From contig CALBSO010000116.1 in the NCBI GenBank assembly GCA_937968015.1, forward strand, positions 1 through 16,904: 16,904 bases of DNA, given 5' to 3'. The DNA comes from an uncultured Thermomicrobia bacterium (GTDB lineage Bacteria; Chloroflexota; Chloroflexia; Thermomicrobiales; JALYUS01). Under the pieces are notes generated by a model. That model saw only the letters and a list, made by a program, of their open reading frames with translations. It had not been told where the DNA came from and searched no databases. Positions within the stretch are counted from its first letter, which is position 1, and every line of letters starts with the position of its first letter. Made by a program: the position numbers and the translations under genes. Shown piece after piece: positions 1 through 8,109 of this stretch.

Positions 1-164
1 GACGCGGAGCCGATCCCGGCCTGAGGGGAGGGATTTTCGAGGGAAAGTCGGGGGTGTCAGGCCGTTTCCAACGTTGCGGTGACCGGCGTCTGCACCGGCC
101 GGAAGCGCGGATACCTTCGCCGGAATGTCGTTTCCCAACCGTCACCGCAGTCATACAATACCGT
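1..164. other. Non-coding left edge, downstream of the peptide-type ABC operon
   Basis: I see no gene with family features here. The first 24 bases could be the last seven codons and stop (DAEPIPA*) of a plus-strand gene cut by the window edge, but this is too short to support. An inverted repeat with 9-bp arms, TGCGGTGAC at 75-83 and GTCACCGCA at 141-149, lies just past the stop of the fused ATPase gene. It has a 57-nt loop and no T-run, so it does not look like an intrinsic terminator. Confidence 0.4.
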
Positions 165-2276
165 TCAGTTGTCGTCGAAGGAGGCCACTGTATCATCGTC
201 GCTCGTCGCAAAAATATCGTTCATCAGGGTCTCCAGCGGACGATGGCAGGCGATGAAATGACCGGGCGCCACCTCCCGCGCCGGTGGCGGCTCCTGTTCA
301 CAGATCGCGCCCCACTTCCGCGGGCAACGCGTATGGAACTTGCAGCCGGATGGCGGATGGCGCGAACTCGGTACCGGTCCTTCCAACCGGATTCGCTCGC
401 GCGACACCGCAGGGTCCGACACGGGGATCGCGGAGAGCAACGCCTCGGTGTACGGATGATAGGGGGGCGCGAAGACTTCGCGGACCGTGCCGGTCTCGTA
501 GACATTGCCGAGATACATCACGACGACGCGATCGCACAGCCATCGAACAGTGTTGAGATCGTGCGAGATGAAGACGTACGCGGTGCCGTACCGCCGCTGG
601 AGATCGAGGAGCAGGTTCAAGATCGAGGCCTGGACCGAAACGTCTAACGCGGAGAGCGGTTCGTCGGCGACAACCACGTCTGGTTCGGCCGCGAATGCGC
701 GCGCGATCCCGACGCGCTGCTTCTCGCCGCCGGAGAGTTCGTGCGGCAGACGATCCGCGAACTCGGGCCTTAACTGCACGAGTTCGAGCAGTGCCGCGAC
801 CCGTGCGGGGATCTCTTTCTCCGTCGCCAGACCATAGAGCCTGAGCGGGCGGGCAACGATCTCGCCGACGCGCTTGCGCGGATTCAGTGCGGAATCGGGG
901 TTCTGGAAGATGAATTGCACGCGCTTGCGAAAGGTGCGCTCTAGCCGCGCGTCCATCGTCGCCACGTTCTCACCGCCGAAGGTGATGGTGCCGCTCGTCG
1001 GGTCGTAGAGCCGGACGAGCACCTTGCCGAACGTCGTCTTGCCGGAGCCCGATTCGCCAACCAGGCCGACCGTCTCGCCACGCCGCACGGTGAGGGAGAG
1101 GCCGTCCACCGCGCGGACCAGCGCGGGCGGCCTCCGCGTCACCAGATCCCAGAAGCCGCGTTCCTGGAAGTGGATTTTGACATCCTGCGTGGCGAGCACC
1201 ACGTCGCCACCCGCGGATCGCGCGCGGACAATGCCCGATTCCCGGAACTCTTCCGGTAGAGGCAACGCCTCCCAGAAATAACAGGCGACCCGGTGCTCGG
1301 GGCTGTCCATGTCGAAGAGCGGCGGCTGCGCCTCATGGCATCGTGCCTGCACGAAACGGCAACGCGGCGCGAAGATACAGCCCTGGGGTATGTGCGCGAG
1401 ATCGGGCAGTCGGCCGGGGATGGGGTTCAATCGCTGATCGAGGTCGCCGCCAGTCAGTTTTGGGACAGTGGAGAGCAGCGCGAGCGTGTAGGGATGGCGC
1501 GGTCGCGCGAAGAGCGCATGGGTCGTTCCCACCTCAACCAGTTCGCCGGCGTACATGACACCCACGCGGTCACTGATTTGCGCGATGACGCCGAGGTCGT
1601 GACTGATAAAGAGGATGGCGGACCCAAACTGCCGACGCAGCTCCGCGACGAGGTCAAGGATCGTCGCCTCGGTGGTTACGTCGAGTCCTGTGGTCGGCTC
1701 GTCCAGGATGAGGAGATCAGGATTGTTGATCAGCGCCATCGCGATCACGACCCGTTGCTGCATCCCGCCCGACAACTGATGAGCGTAGCGGCGCGCGTTG
1801 ATCTCGGGATCCGGGATGTGCATCTGACGCATCATCGTCACCGCCCGGTCGAACGCTGCCTGACGGGGCATCCCTTGATGAATGCGCAACACTTCCCCGA
1901 TCTGATCGCCAACCGGGATCGCCGGATTGAGCGAACTCATCGGGTCCTGATAGACCATCGCCACCTTGCCGCCACGCAGGCGGCGCAGGTCACGGGGCGG
2001 GAGTGTGAGGAGATCGTCACCGTTGTAGCGAACCGCACCGCTCGCATGACCGTTGACGCCGAGGTAGTTCATGATCGCCATGGCGACCGAACTCTTCCCC
2101 GAGCCGGATTCGCCGACCAGGCCGAACGTCTCTCCCGGCTGGATGTCGAAACTGATATCGCGCACGGCCCGGACGTCCCCATCGCGCGTGCGATACGTGA
2201 CGCTCAGGTGATCTACTGCCAGCAGCGGCGTGCTCGACGGAGATGCCTCACGAGCGGATGTGGCCGGTCTAAACAC
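165..2276 (-). CDS. Fused double-ATPase subunit of a peptide/nickel-type ABC importer (DppD-DppF fusion)
   Basis: This 703-residue cytoplasmic protein powers the importer encoded just upstream. It holds two complete nucleotide-binding domains in tandem. The first has Walker A GESGSGKS at about 55-62, signature LSGGM at 168-172, Walker B ILDEP at 190-194 and ISHD at 224-227. The second has Walker A GESGSGKT at 407-414, LSGGE at 514-518, VVADEP at 535-540 and ISHD at 570-573. Each half ends in the oligopeptide-transporter C-terminal region with four cysteines (300, 306, 313, 332 and 645, 651, 659, 677). The frame is open 31 codons further, but the GTG at 2276 is chosen: it overlaps the dppC stop (GTGTTTAG) and has GGAG at 2285-2288, eight bases upstream. 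Most relatives use separate DppD and DppF chains; fused forms such as GsiA are known. The transported substrate cannot be read from the ATPase. Confidence 0.93.
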   Translation of the reverse strand: MFRPATSAREASPSSTPLLAVDHLSVTYRTRDGDVRAVRDISFDIQPGETFGLVGESGSGKSSVAMAIMNYLGVNGHASGAVRYNGDDLLTLPPRDLRRLRGGKVAMVYQDPMSSLNPAIPVGDQIGEVLRIHQGMPRQAAFDRAVTMMRQMHIPDPEINARRYAHQLSGGMQQRVVIAMALINNPDLLILDEPTTGLDVTTEATILDLVAELRRQFGSAILFISHDLGVIAQISDRVGVMYAGELVEVGTTHALFARPRHPYTLALLSTVPKLTGGDLDQRLNPIPGRLPDLAHIPQGCIFAPRCRFVQARCHEAQPPLFDMDSPEHRVACYFWEALPLPEEFRESGIVRARSAGGDVVLATQDVKIHFQERGFWDLVTRRPPALVRAVDGLSLTVRRGETVGLVGESGSGKTTFGKVLVRLYDPTSGTITFGGENVATMDARLERTFRKRVQFIFQNPDSALNPRKRVGEIVARPLRLYGLATEKEIPARVAALLELVQLRPEFADRLPHELSGGEKQRVGIARAFAAEPDVVVADEPLSALDVSVQASILNLLLDLQRRYGTAYVFISHDLNTVRWLCDRVVVMYLGNVYETGTVREVFAPPYHPYTEALLSAIPVSDPAVSRERIRLEGPVPSSRHPPSGCKFHTRCPRKWGAICEQEPPPAREVAPGHFIACHRPLETLMNDIFATSDDDTVASFDDN

Positions 2277-3234
2277 CTTCGGATCTCCGTTCCGTCCACA
2301 CCCGGCGTGGATCGAGAATATCGCGTAAGCCATCCCCGAGCAGATTGAAACCGACAATCGTGAGCGCAATCACGAGAGAGGGGAAGATCGTCAGCCACGG
2401 AGCGCGGAAGATGTGGGGACGCGCCTCATTAACCATCAACCCCCAATCGGGCGCGGGCGGCGAGACGCCCAGCCCGAGAAAAGAGAGCGATGTCGCCAGC
2501 AGAATTGCGAAGCCCATACGGATGCTGGCCTCGACAATCAACGGCGCGATGGTATTCGGCAGCACTTCGGAGAAGAGGATGTAGGCGCCCGATTCCCCAC
2601 GCGCACGCGCCGCCTGCACGAACTCCTCATTGCGGAGCGCCAGTGTGCCGCTCCGGATCACGCGCGCAATCCGGGGCGCGTAGACAATGCCGACGACGAG
2701 AATAACATTGAACGCCGATGAGCCGAGGGTTGTGACGATCAACAGGGCGAGGATAATCGAGGGGAGCGCGAGCAGGGCGTCCGTCACGCGCATCAGGACT
2801 TCATCAAGCCAGCCCTGATAGTAGCCGGCGATCAGTCCCAGCGGCGTGCCGATCAGCAGCGAAAAGAGCGTCGCGGCCGCGGCCAACAGGAACGAGAGCC
2901 GGGCGCCATAGATGACGCGGCTGAAGACATCCCGGCCGAACGGGTCTGTGCCGAAGGGGTGAGCGAGCGTCGGACGGCCAAACTTATTGGCGATGTCGAA
3001 GTCCGTCGGCGAGTGTGGTGCGATGTACGGCCCAATCAGCGACAGGATGAAGAACCCCGCCACGATTACGAGACCGACGCTCGCACTCGGGGTGCGGCGT
3101 ACATCTTCCCAGAAGCGCCGCCACCGGCCCGCACGCGATCCTTGCATCCCCGGCGCGACGGCCGCACCCTCGGTCGCCGGGGGTGGTGCGGATACGCCCG
3201 TGGCGTCGTGAACACCGGAAGGTGACGTGCTCAT
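2269..3234 (-). CDS. ABC importer permease, DppC/OppC type
   Basis: This is a 321-residue inner-membrane permease of the binding-protein-dependent transport family. A Pro/Ala-rich cytoplasmic N-terminus of about 40 residues precedes the first membrane segment (about 53-71). Next comes the DppC/OppC hallmark HPFGTDPFGRDVFSR at 92-106, then several hydrophobic segments. The EAA-type loop that contacts the ATPase (FVQAARARG) lies near 205-213. The ATG overlaps the dppB stop as ATGA and has no clear Shine-Dalgarno sequence, which suggests translational coupling to dppB. Its own stop overlaps the GTG of the fused ATPase gene. It should pair with DppB as a heterodimer. Family assignment is secure; the solute is unknown. 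Confidence 0.95.
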   Translation of the reverse strand: MSTSPSGVHDATGVSAPPPATEGAAVAPGMQGSRAGRWRRFWEDVRRTPSASVGLVIVAGFFILSLIGPYIAPHSPTDFDIANKFGRPTLAHPFGTDPFGRDVFSRVIYGARLSFLLAAAATLFSLLIGTPLGLIAGYYQGWLDEVLMRVTDALLALPSIILALLIVTTLGSSAFNVILVVGIVYAPRIARVIRSGTLALRNEEFVQAARARGESGAYILFSEVLPNTIAPLIVEASIRMGFAILLATSLSFLGLGVSPPAPDWGLMVNEARPHIFRAPWLTIFPSLVIALTIVGFNLLGDGLRDILDPRRVWTERRSEGV

Positions 3235-4178
3235 CGGTAACGAATCCGCGGGTTCAGATACATGTAGAGGACATCGGCGACCAGATTGGCCAGACCGGTG
3301 ACGATGCCGATCACCATGACCGAGGCTTGCAGGAGCGGGAGGTCCCGGTTACTGACGGCGAAGAGGATCAGGCTGCCGATACCGGGATAGGCGAAAATCT
3401 GCTCGATAATGACGACGCTCCCAAGCATGAAGCCGATGTTGATCGCAATTACCGTCACCGTCGGCAAGAGCGCATTCCGCAGCGCGTGCCGAAGGATGAC
3501 ATCCCGCTCGGACGCGCCCTTGAGCCGCGCGGCGCGGATGTAGTTCGTCGTCAGAACTTCGATGATGCTCGAGCGCGTCATGCGGATGACGTAGGCGAGC
3601 AGCAGCAGCATGAGCGTGATCGTTGGCAAGACCAGTCGCGTGAGCCACCCCCGCACGTCCTCGGTTGGCGAACGATAGCCCGAACCGGGTAAGAGGTTCC
3701 AGACGCCGCCGCCGAAGAGGATAATCAGGAGCGAACCGGAGACGAAGGCGGGAATCGAGATGCCGAGGAAGGCGAAGAGCGCGATGAGGTGATCGGTCGG
3801 CCGGTTTTGCCGGATGCCCGCCAGGATACCAAGCCCGATCCCGAAGAAGACGACCCCGATGAGGGAGGAAAGCGCCAGATAGGCGGAGTTCTGCAGGCGG
3901 AGTAGCAAAATCGGTCGGATCTGCTGGCCGAGTCGTAAGGATGTCCCCCAATCGCCGCGCACGAAGTGCGTGAGCCAGTCGCGGTATTGCTGCCAGGCCG
4001 GCTCGTCGAGCTTCAGGTTCTTCTCCAGCGCCTGCTGCGTCTCCGGTGTCGAGTACGGCCCGAGAATCATCTGGGCGACATTGCCGGGCAGCACCTGCGT
4101 GACGCCGAACACGATCACGGAGAGCAGCAGGAGTGTCACCGCGAGCGAGCCTAAGCGCCGGACAATCAGCACAGCCAT
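3231..4178 (-). CDS. ABC importer permease, DppB/OppB type
   Basis: This 315-residue inner-membrane permease begins with the typical DppB pattern: a short basic N-terminus, a long first membrane helix (VTLLLLSVIVFGVTQVLPG), then a periplasmic segment with the motif DWGTSLRLGQQI. Five further hydrophobic stretches follow. The EAA loop (NYIRAARLKGASERDV) is near 212-227 and the end is the family-typical YMYLNPRIRYR. Two starts are possible, GTG at 4184 and ATG at 4178. The ATG is preferred because GGAG sits five bases before it. It lies 62 bases downstream of the binding-protein gene stop and overlaps dppC by four bases, so it belongs to the same operon. Confidence 0.94.
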   Translation of the reverse strand: MAVLIVRRLGSLAVTLLLLSVIVFGVTQVLPGNVAQMILGPYSTPETQQALEKNLKLDEPAWQQYRDWLTHFVRGDWGTSLRLGQQIRPILLLRLQNSAYLALSSLIGVVFFGIGLGILAGIRQNRPTDHLIALFAFLGISIPAFVSGSLLIILFGGGVWNLLPGSGYRSPTEDVRGWLTRLVLPTITLMLLLLAYVIRMTRSSIIEVLTTNYIRAARLKGASERDVILRHALRNALLPTVTVIAINIGFMLGSVVIIEQIFAYPGIGSLILFAVSNRDLPLLQASVMVIGIVTGLANLVADVLYMYLNPRIRYR

Positions 4179-4240
4179 ACGCACTCCACTTCCGGTATCG
4201 TCCGGGAAAGACCTTCTCGATGATGGCCAGCAGGCCCAAT

Positions 4241-5995
4241 CTACTTCTTCAGGCTGACGTACCGCAGGTCGAAGTAGCCGAGGGGGTGTGCCTGAAAGCC
4301 GACGACCTGGTTGCGATAGGCCGACGTCGAATTTAAGAAATACGGGATCACCACCGGTCCTTCTTCCGTCAGGATCTGTTGCGCCTGCTGGTAGAGCGCT
4401 TTCCGCTTCTCCGTATCAAGCTCGGCCCGAGCCTTGGCCAGCGTGTCATCCAGCTTGGGATTGCTGTAGGCGTACTCGTTGAAGGAACCGCCCGTCGAGA
4501 AGAAGGGCGTGATCTGGCTATCGAGGGTTGGACGCATCGCCCAGTACCCGATGTAGAGCGGGCCTTTCTTGTAGACCTGCGCGATGTAGGTGTCGTAATC
4601 TATCGTCTTAACATTGAACTTGATCCCCGCCGCTTTGACCATCTGCTGGATCGTCACGGCGGTATCCGCGCGGACGGAGCGGTCCTTGGCAGCCACCACC
4701 TCGAACTCGAAGCCGTTGGGCATGCCCGCTTCCGCGAGCAGCGCTTTCGCCTTGGCGATATCTTGCTTGCGCGGCTCCGCCTTCCAGACAAAGGGATGGC
4801 TCGGCGGCACGTTGTTATCGTTGGCGACCGTCCCCTTCCCGAGCAGTACCGTGCTGACGAACTGGGGACGGTCCATGCAGTACTTAATCGCCTCGCGCAC
4901 CTTCGGGTTGTCAAACGGTTTCGTATCAACCCGCATGATCATCGGCACCCAGGTACCGCTTGCGACCTCGGTGATCGTCACCCCATCGATCTTCTTCGCC
5001 TGGTCATACGAACTTGACGGCACATCGAACATGATCTGCGTGTCGCCATTGCGGAGCGCGGTCAACTCCGCGACCTCATCCGGGAAGGTCCGCAGCGTGA
5101 TTTCATCCACCAAACCGGCGTTCTTGTCCCAGTGCTTGTCATTGCGGACAACACGGACCTGTGCGCCGGGGGTGTACTCGGCCAGCATATATGGCCCCGA
5201 ACCGACGGGCTTCGTCTTCAGATCCGCGGCCGCTTCCTTCGGGACGACGCGCCCCCAGCGCTGCGTCAACTCAAGCGGGAAATCGGAATAGGGGCTCGCG
5301 AGTTTGAAGACCGCGGTCTGGGGATCGGGCGCCTCGACCGTCTGGATCGGGCCAAGCCCGGTCCGCCCCGGCGATCCGGTATCCTTGTTGAGGATGCGCA
5401 TGATTGAGAAGATGACATCATCGGCGACCAGCTGCCGCCCGTTCGTGAAGAAGACATCGTTGCGCAGTTTGAAGGTCCAGACGCTCGCGTCCTCGTTCGC
5501 CTTCCACTCGGTGGCGACCATCGGCTTGAGTTGCAGATCCGGTCCCATCTGGACGAGGTTGTCGTAAATCCATGAGGTGATCGAATATTCCGGTCCGTTG
5601 ATGCCGAACGCCGGGTCGAGCGAGGACGGGCTTTGCGACATGCTGACGGTCATCTTGCCGCCACGCGTACCGGTCCCTTGTGTCGCCGTGGTCGCGCTCC
5701 CGATCGCGGGACTGCCCGCCGCTGCGGGGGAACTCGCGCGTGCCGGTGTCGTCGTTGACGGTGGGCTACTTCCTGCCGGCGCGGTCGTTGCCTGGGCTGC
5801 CTGAGGCGCGGGCGTGTTTGTGGGAGCGGATGAGCTGCCACCGCAGGCGGCGAGGATCGCACCGACTGCGGAAAGCGAGACGCCCACCGCAAGGAGGCGC
5901 GCGACGAGCTGGCGTCGGCTGAGTTGTCCGCGCTGGAAGGCGTTGACGAGATTGTCGATCTGACCAGGGGTGCCGGCAGGTTGTTCGGGTACCAT
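4241..5995 (-). CDS. Tat-type lipoprotein, family 5 solute-binding protein (peptide/nickel class)
   Basis: This is the extracytoplasmic binding subunit for the DppB-DppC-fused ATPase importer, 584 residues from the chosen ATG. The N-terminus has a twin-arginine motif SRRQL at 26-30, a hydrophobic stretch and the lipobox LAAC with Cys51, so a folded, membrane-anchored lipoprotein is expected. An Ala/Pro/Thr/Ser linker of roughly 60 residues follows, then a full SBP_bac_5 domain. It contains the WTFKLRNDVFFTNGRQLVAD signature region and a C-terminal AQQILTEEGPVVIPYF segment. The frame extends to a GTG at 6016 that overlaps the regulator stop, but ATG 5995 has a strong GAGGGAG site (6000-6006) and starts 17 bases after that stop. 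Family 5 proteins bind peptides, nickel, opines, glutathione and others, so the ligand remains open. Confidence 0.93.
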   Translation of the reverse strand: MVPEQPAGTPGQIDNLVNAFQRGQLSRRQLVARLLAVGVSLSAVGAILAACGGSSSAPTNTPAPQAAQATTAPAGSSPPSTTTPARASSPAAAGSPAIGSATTATQGTGTRGGKMTVSMSQSPSSLDPAFGINGPEYSITSWIYDNLVQMGPDLQLKPMVATEWKANEDASVWTFKLRNDVFFTNGRQLVADDVIFSIMRILNKDTGSPGRTGLGPIQTVEAPDPQTAVFKLASPYSDFPLELTQRWGRVVPKEAAADLKTKPVGSGPYMLAEYTPGAQVRVVRNDKHWDKNAGLVDEITLRTFPDEVAELTALRNGDTQIMFDVPSSSYDQAKKIDGVTITEVASGTWVPMIMRVDTKPFDNPKVREAIKYCMDRPQFVSTVLLGKGTVANDNNVPPSHPFVWKAEPRKQDIAKAKALLAEAGMPNGFEFEVVAAKDRSVRADTAVTIQQMVKAAGIKFNVKTIDYDTYIAQVYKKGPLYIGYWAMRPTLDSQITPFFSTGGSFNEYAYSNPKLDDTLAKARAELDTEKRKALYQQAQQILTEEGPVVIPYFLNSTSAYRNQVVGFQAHPLGYFDLRYVSLKK

Positions 5996-6012
5996 CGCTC
6001 TCCCTCTTTCTT

Positions 6013-6954
6013 TCACGATTTCTCCGTACGCACTGACGACATCGCGACGCTGATTGGTCGCGCACCGTCCTGATCGGGGATACTGGACGCGTCAAACGCA
6101 TTCTTGGTGGCGAGCAACCCCTCCATGCGCGCACCGGAATCCCGACTGACGAGCGCCAGGAGGATATGGAAGATGGTCAGGACGCCCACATACGAACTGG
6201 TGAACGCCTGGATTTCGGTCTCGAAGAGAATGACCTCGTCGGCGAGGCGCGCGGGCGCACCGAGCGGATGGTCGGTGATGACGATGCGATACAATCCACG
6301 AATTTCGGCGGCGCGAAGGACGTCGAGCGTTTGCTGCGCGTAGGGGGTGATTGAGACAGCGACGACGATGCTCTGAGGGTGTGCGGAGGCAATCATGTCG
6401 TACACCATGCCCGTGCCGAACGAGAGCGGCAATCCGACCCCAATACCCTGACGTAGGGCAGTAGCGAAGTACTCCGCCATGCTGTGGCTGGCACGATGAC
6501 CGAGCACGTAGACCTCGCTTGCGCCAACCAGACGCTCGGCGCAGCGTTCGAGGACCGCGCGATCGAGACGGGCGGCGGTGTCACCGATCAGGTTCGCGTC
6601 GCGCCGGGCGATCCCTTCGACAAGATCCGATTCGTCCACCAGCGAAAAGCGCGCGCTCATCATCTGCGTCGTTGGCGTAGCGGAGAGGCGGAACTCATCG
6701 CGGATTGCCCGGCGCAACTCGGGGTAACCGGAGAAACCGAGCAACTGGGCGAAGCGCACGATCCCCGCCTCGCTGAAGTCGCACCGAGCGCCAAGATGCC
6801 GGGCAGTGAGGAATTGTGCCTCATCGAGATGCTCGCTGAGGAAGTCCGCCGCGCGCCGCTGCCCCGGGCTCAGATCGGGATAGATGGTCCGGAGGATTGT
6901 ACACAAGGCGACCATCGCCGTGATGGCTCCATTCCGAATCGAGAATGTGCGCAT
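6013..6954 (-). CDS. RpiR-family transcriptional regulator (HTH plus SIS domain)
   Basis: This is a cytoplasmic regulator of up to 313 residues. The N-terminal HTH_6-type region shows the family pattern: LSPGQRRAADFL at 28-39, then FLTARHLGARCDFSEAGIVR at 48-67 and LLGFSGYPELR at 71-81. A SIS domain, normally a sensor of phosphosugars or similar ligands, spans about 145-270 (VYVLGHRASHSMAEYF, then VVAVSITPYAQQTLDVL and YRIVITDHPLG). The first ATG (6954) has only a weak ribosome site, and the first 13 residues are not family-like. The ATG at 6915 is a real alternative and gives 300 residues. The gene heads the minus-strand importer operon and faces the ureohydrolase-fold gene across a short intergenic region, so autoregulation plus control of the divergent operon is the likely role (inference). 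Confidence 0.92.
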   Translation of the reverse strand: MRTFSIRNGAITAMVALCTILRTIYPDLSPGQRRAADFLSEHLDEAQFLTARHLGARCDFSEAGIVRFAQLLGFSGYPELRRAIRDEFRLSATPTTQMMSARFSLVDESDLVEGIARRDANLIGDTAARLDRAVLERCAERLVGASEVYVLGHRASHSMAEYFATALRQGIGVGLPLSFGTGMVYDMIASAHPQSIVVAVSITPYAQQTLDVLRAAEIRGLYRIVITDHPLGAPARLADEVILFETEIQAFTSSYVGVLTIFHILLALVSRDSGARMEGLLATKNAFDASSIPDQDGARPISVAMSSVRTEKS

Positions 6955-6959
6955 TGGCC

Positions 6960-7005
6960 TGCAAGATTTACAACACCTTGCTCATAGGATACAGTATTTC
7001 TTGCA
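6960..7005. promoter_or_regulatory. Candidate operator: inverted repeat in the divergent promoter region
   Basis: Arm TGCAAGATTTAC (6960-6971) is mirrored by GTATTTCTTGCA (6994-7005). Ten of twelve positions match, including seven uninterrupted base pairs (TGCAAGA/TCTTGCA). The arm centres are 34 bp apart, about three helical turns, which would suit a tetrameric or paired-dimer regulator. The arms overlap both boxes of the plus-strand promoter candidate and lie directly upstream of the regulator gene. Assignment to the RpiR protein rests on position only. Confidence 0.45.
6967..6995 (+). promoter_or_regulatory. Candidate sigma-70-type promoter for the ureohydrolase-fold gene
   Basis: A -35-like TTTACA (6967-6972) and a -10-like TACAGT (6990-6995) are separated by 17 bases, matching the consensus at five and four of six positions. 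The start codon at 7072 lies about 70 bases downstream behind a strong AGGAGGT site (7061-7067). On the opposite strand, TATCCT (6991-6986) could be the -10 box of the regulator gene, but I find only a poor -35 for it (TTGTGC, 7013-7008). Confidence 0.4.
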
Positions 7006-7071
7006 AAGCACAAGGGTCCCGGCGGACAACGGCGGCGTAGCAAACGGCGAGGAACCGTCCAGGAGGTAACG

Positions 7072-8109
7072 ATGACTCCTTCATGGCCACGACAGGGACA
7101 CCAGGTGAGCCAGATGCTCTTGCCCCGGCACTACGGGAGCGTGCCGACGCTCTTCGGCGCGCCGTCCGCCGCGTCGGTAGATGACCTCGGCGGCGCGGAT
7201 GTCGCCTTTCTCGGTATCCCCTGGCAGGCGCCGGTGCCCGATTCGCGCATCGGCGCCGCCGGTGCGAACTACTTCGGGACGAATCTGACACCGCACACCT
7301 TCCGCACCAACTCGGTGAAATACAATGGCTATCTCCCGGAGCGGGACATAGATGTTTTTGCCGCATTGCGCCTCGTGGATTGTGGCGACGTGGCGATTGA
7401 TCCCGATTTGAAGGTGACCTTTGAGACCGTCGCAACAGCCGTCGAGAAGATCGCCCGCGCCGGGGCCATTCCCGTCACGTGCGGCGGGAACTCCGGCCCC
7501 TCGACGTATGCGGTGGTGAAAGGCGTCGCCGCGGCGGCAGATGGTCCGGTCGCCGTATTCAACTTCGACGCCCACGGCGACAATCAGGCTGGCGAGATCG
7601 AGGACGACGATCCCAAACTCCCTCCCTGGGGCGGCACCTGGGCCCGGCGCATCCACGATCTCCCGGGGGTTGATCCGGCCCGCTACCTGCACATCGGGCT
7701 CCGCGGACCGCGCAACAATGCGGGGACGATCGAGCGGTTTCTCCAGAAGGGCGTCCGGCGCGATCACATCTATACGTATAGCGACGTCGTCAAGGCACGC
7801 CGCGCCGGGTTCGAGGAGTGGGCAGCGAGCGTGGTCACCTCGGTGATCGAGGGCGCGGCGAAGGCGTGGATCGTCATCGACCCCGATTCGCTCGATATGT
7901 CGGTCTGTCCGGAGTTCGGCGACGAACCGCTCGGTCTCTATCCCGAGGAGATCTGCTGGGCGGCATATCAAGTCAGCAAGGCCGCAGGGCGCGAGCGCTT
8001 CGGCGGCATTGCCTTGACGGCCATCCCCTACGCGGCGATGACGATGCACTGGATCATGCAGTATATCGTCATCTATGCGCTCGCCGGCGTCGTGCAAAGC
8101 GATCGGTAA
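7072..8109 (+). CDS. Arginase/agmatinase-fold protein with altered active site
   Basis: This 345-residue protein belongs to the ureohydrolase (arginase, agmatinase, formiminoglutamase) superfamily, whose members hydrolyse guanidino-type C-N bonds at a dinuclear Mn or Ni centre. Family features kept are the N-terminal FLGIPWQ (46-52), the metal motif FDAHGD (D166, H168, D170) and the second metal motif IDPDSLD (D270, D272). The motif that is normally GGDHS reads GGNSG (138-142), so the His ligand is absent. The segment usually carrying HGT reads GGT (187-189). The usual Glu of the C-terminal VVEVNP-like strand is Thr316 in LTAIP. These alignments were made by eye. The start is clear: AGGAGGT precedes the ATG by four bases. 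It heads the plus-strand cluster, next to the polyamine-type importer and HyuAB. It could be an enzyme with a different substrate, a mononuclear enzyme, or a non-catalytic binding protein; calling it plain agmatinase would be unsafe. Confidence 0.85.
   Translation: MTPSWPRQGHQVSQMLLPRHYGSVPTLFGAPSAASVDDLGGADVAFLGIPWQAPVPDSRIGAAGANYFGTNLTPHTFRTNSVKYNGYLPERDIDVFAALRLVDCGDVAIDPDLKVTFETVATAVEKIARAGAIPVTCGGNSGPSTYAVVKGVAAAADGPVAVFNFDAHGDNQAGEIEDDDPKLPPWGGTWARRIHDLPGVDPARYLHIGLRGPRNNAGTIERFLQKGVRRDHIYTYSDVVKARRAGFEEWAASVVTSVIEGAAKAWIVIDPDSLDMSVCPEFGDEPLGLYPEEICWAAYQVSKAAGRERFGGIALTAIPYAAMTMHWIMQYIVIYALAGVVQSDR

Noticed and set aside
1293..2348. Plus-strand open frame (351 codons) opposite the fused ATPase
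   Set aside because: It is antisense to the Walker A, signature and Walker B motifs of the first ATPase domain; no family features.
7006..7071. Possible guanidine or polyamine riboswitch before the ureohydrolase-fold gene
   Set aside because: ACGG motifs occur, but they do not sit in the loops of paired hairpins as in guanidine-II RNAs, and the leader is too short for guanidine-I. Only a weak bulged GGA...CGG/CCGTCC pairing is visible.
7081..8097. Minus-strand open frame (338 codons) opposite the ureohydrolase-fold gene
   Set aside because: The plus-strand frame has DAHGD, DPD and a perfect ribosome site; the minus frame has no motif and is a codon-bias shadow.
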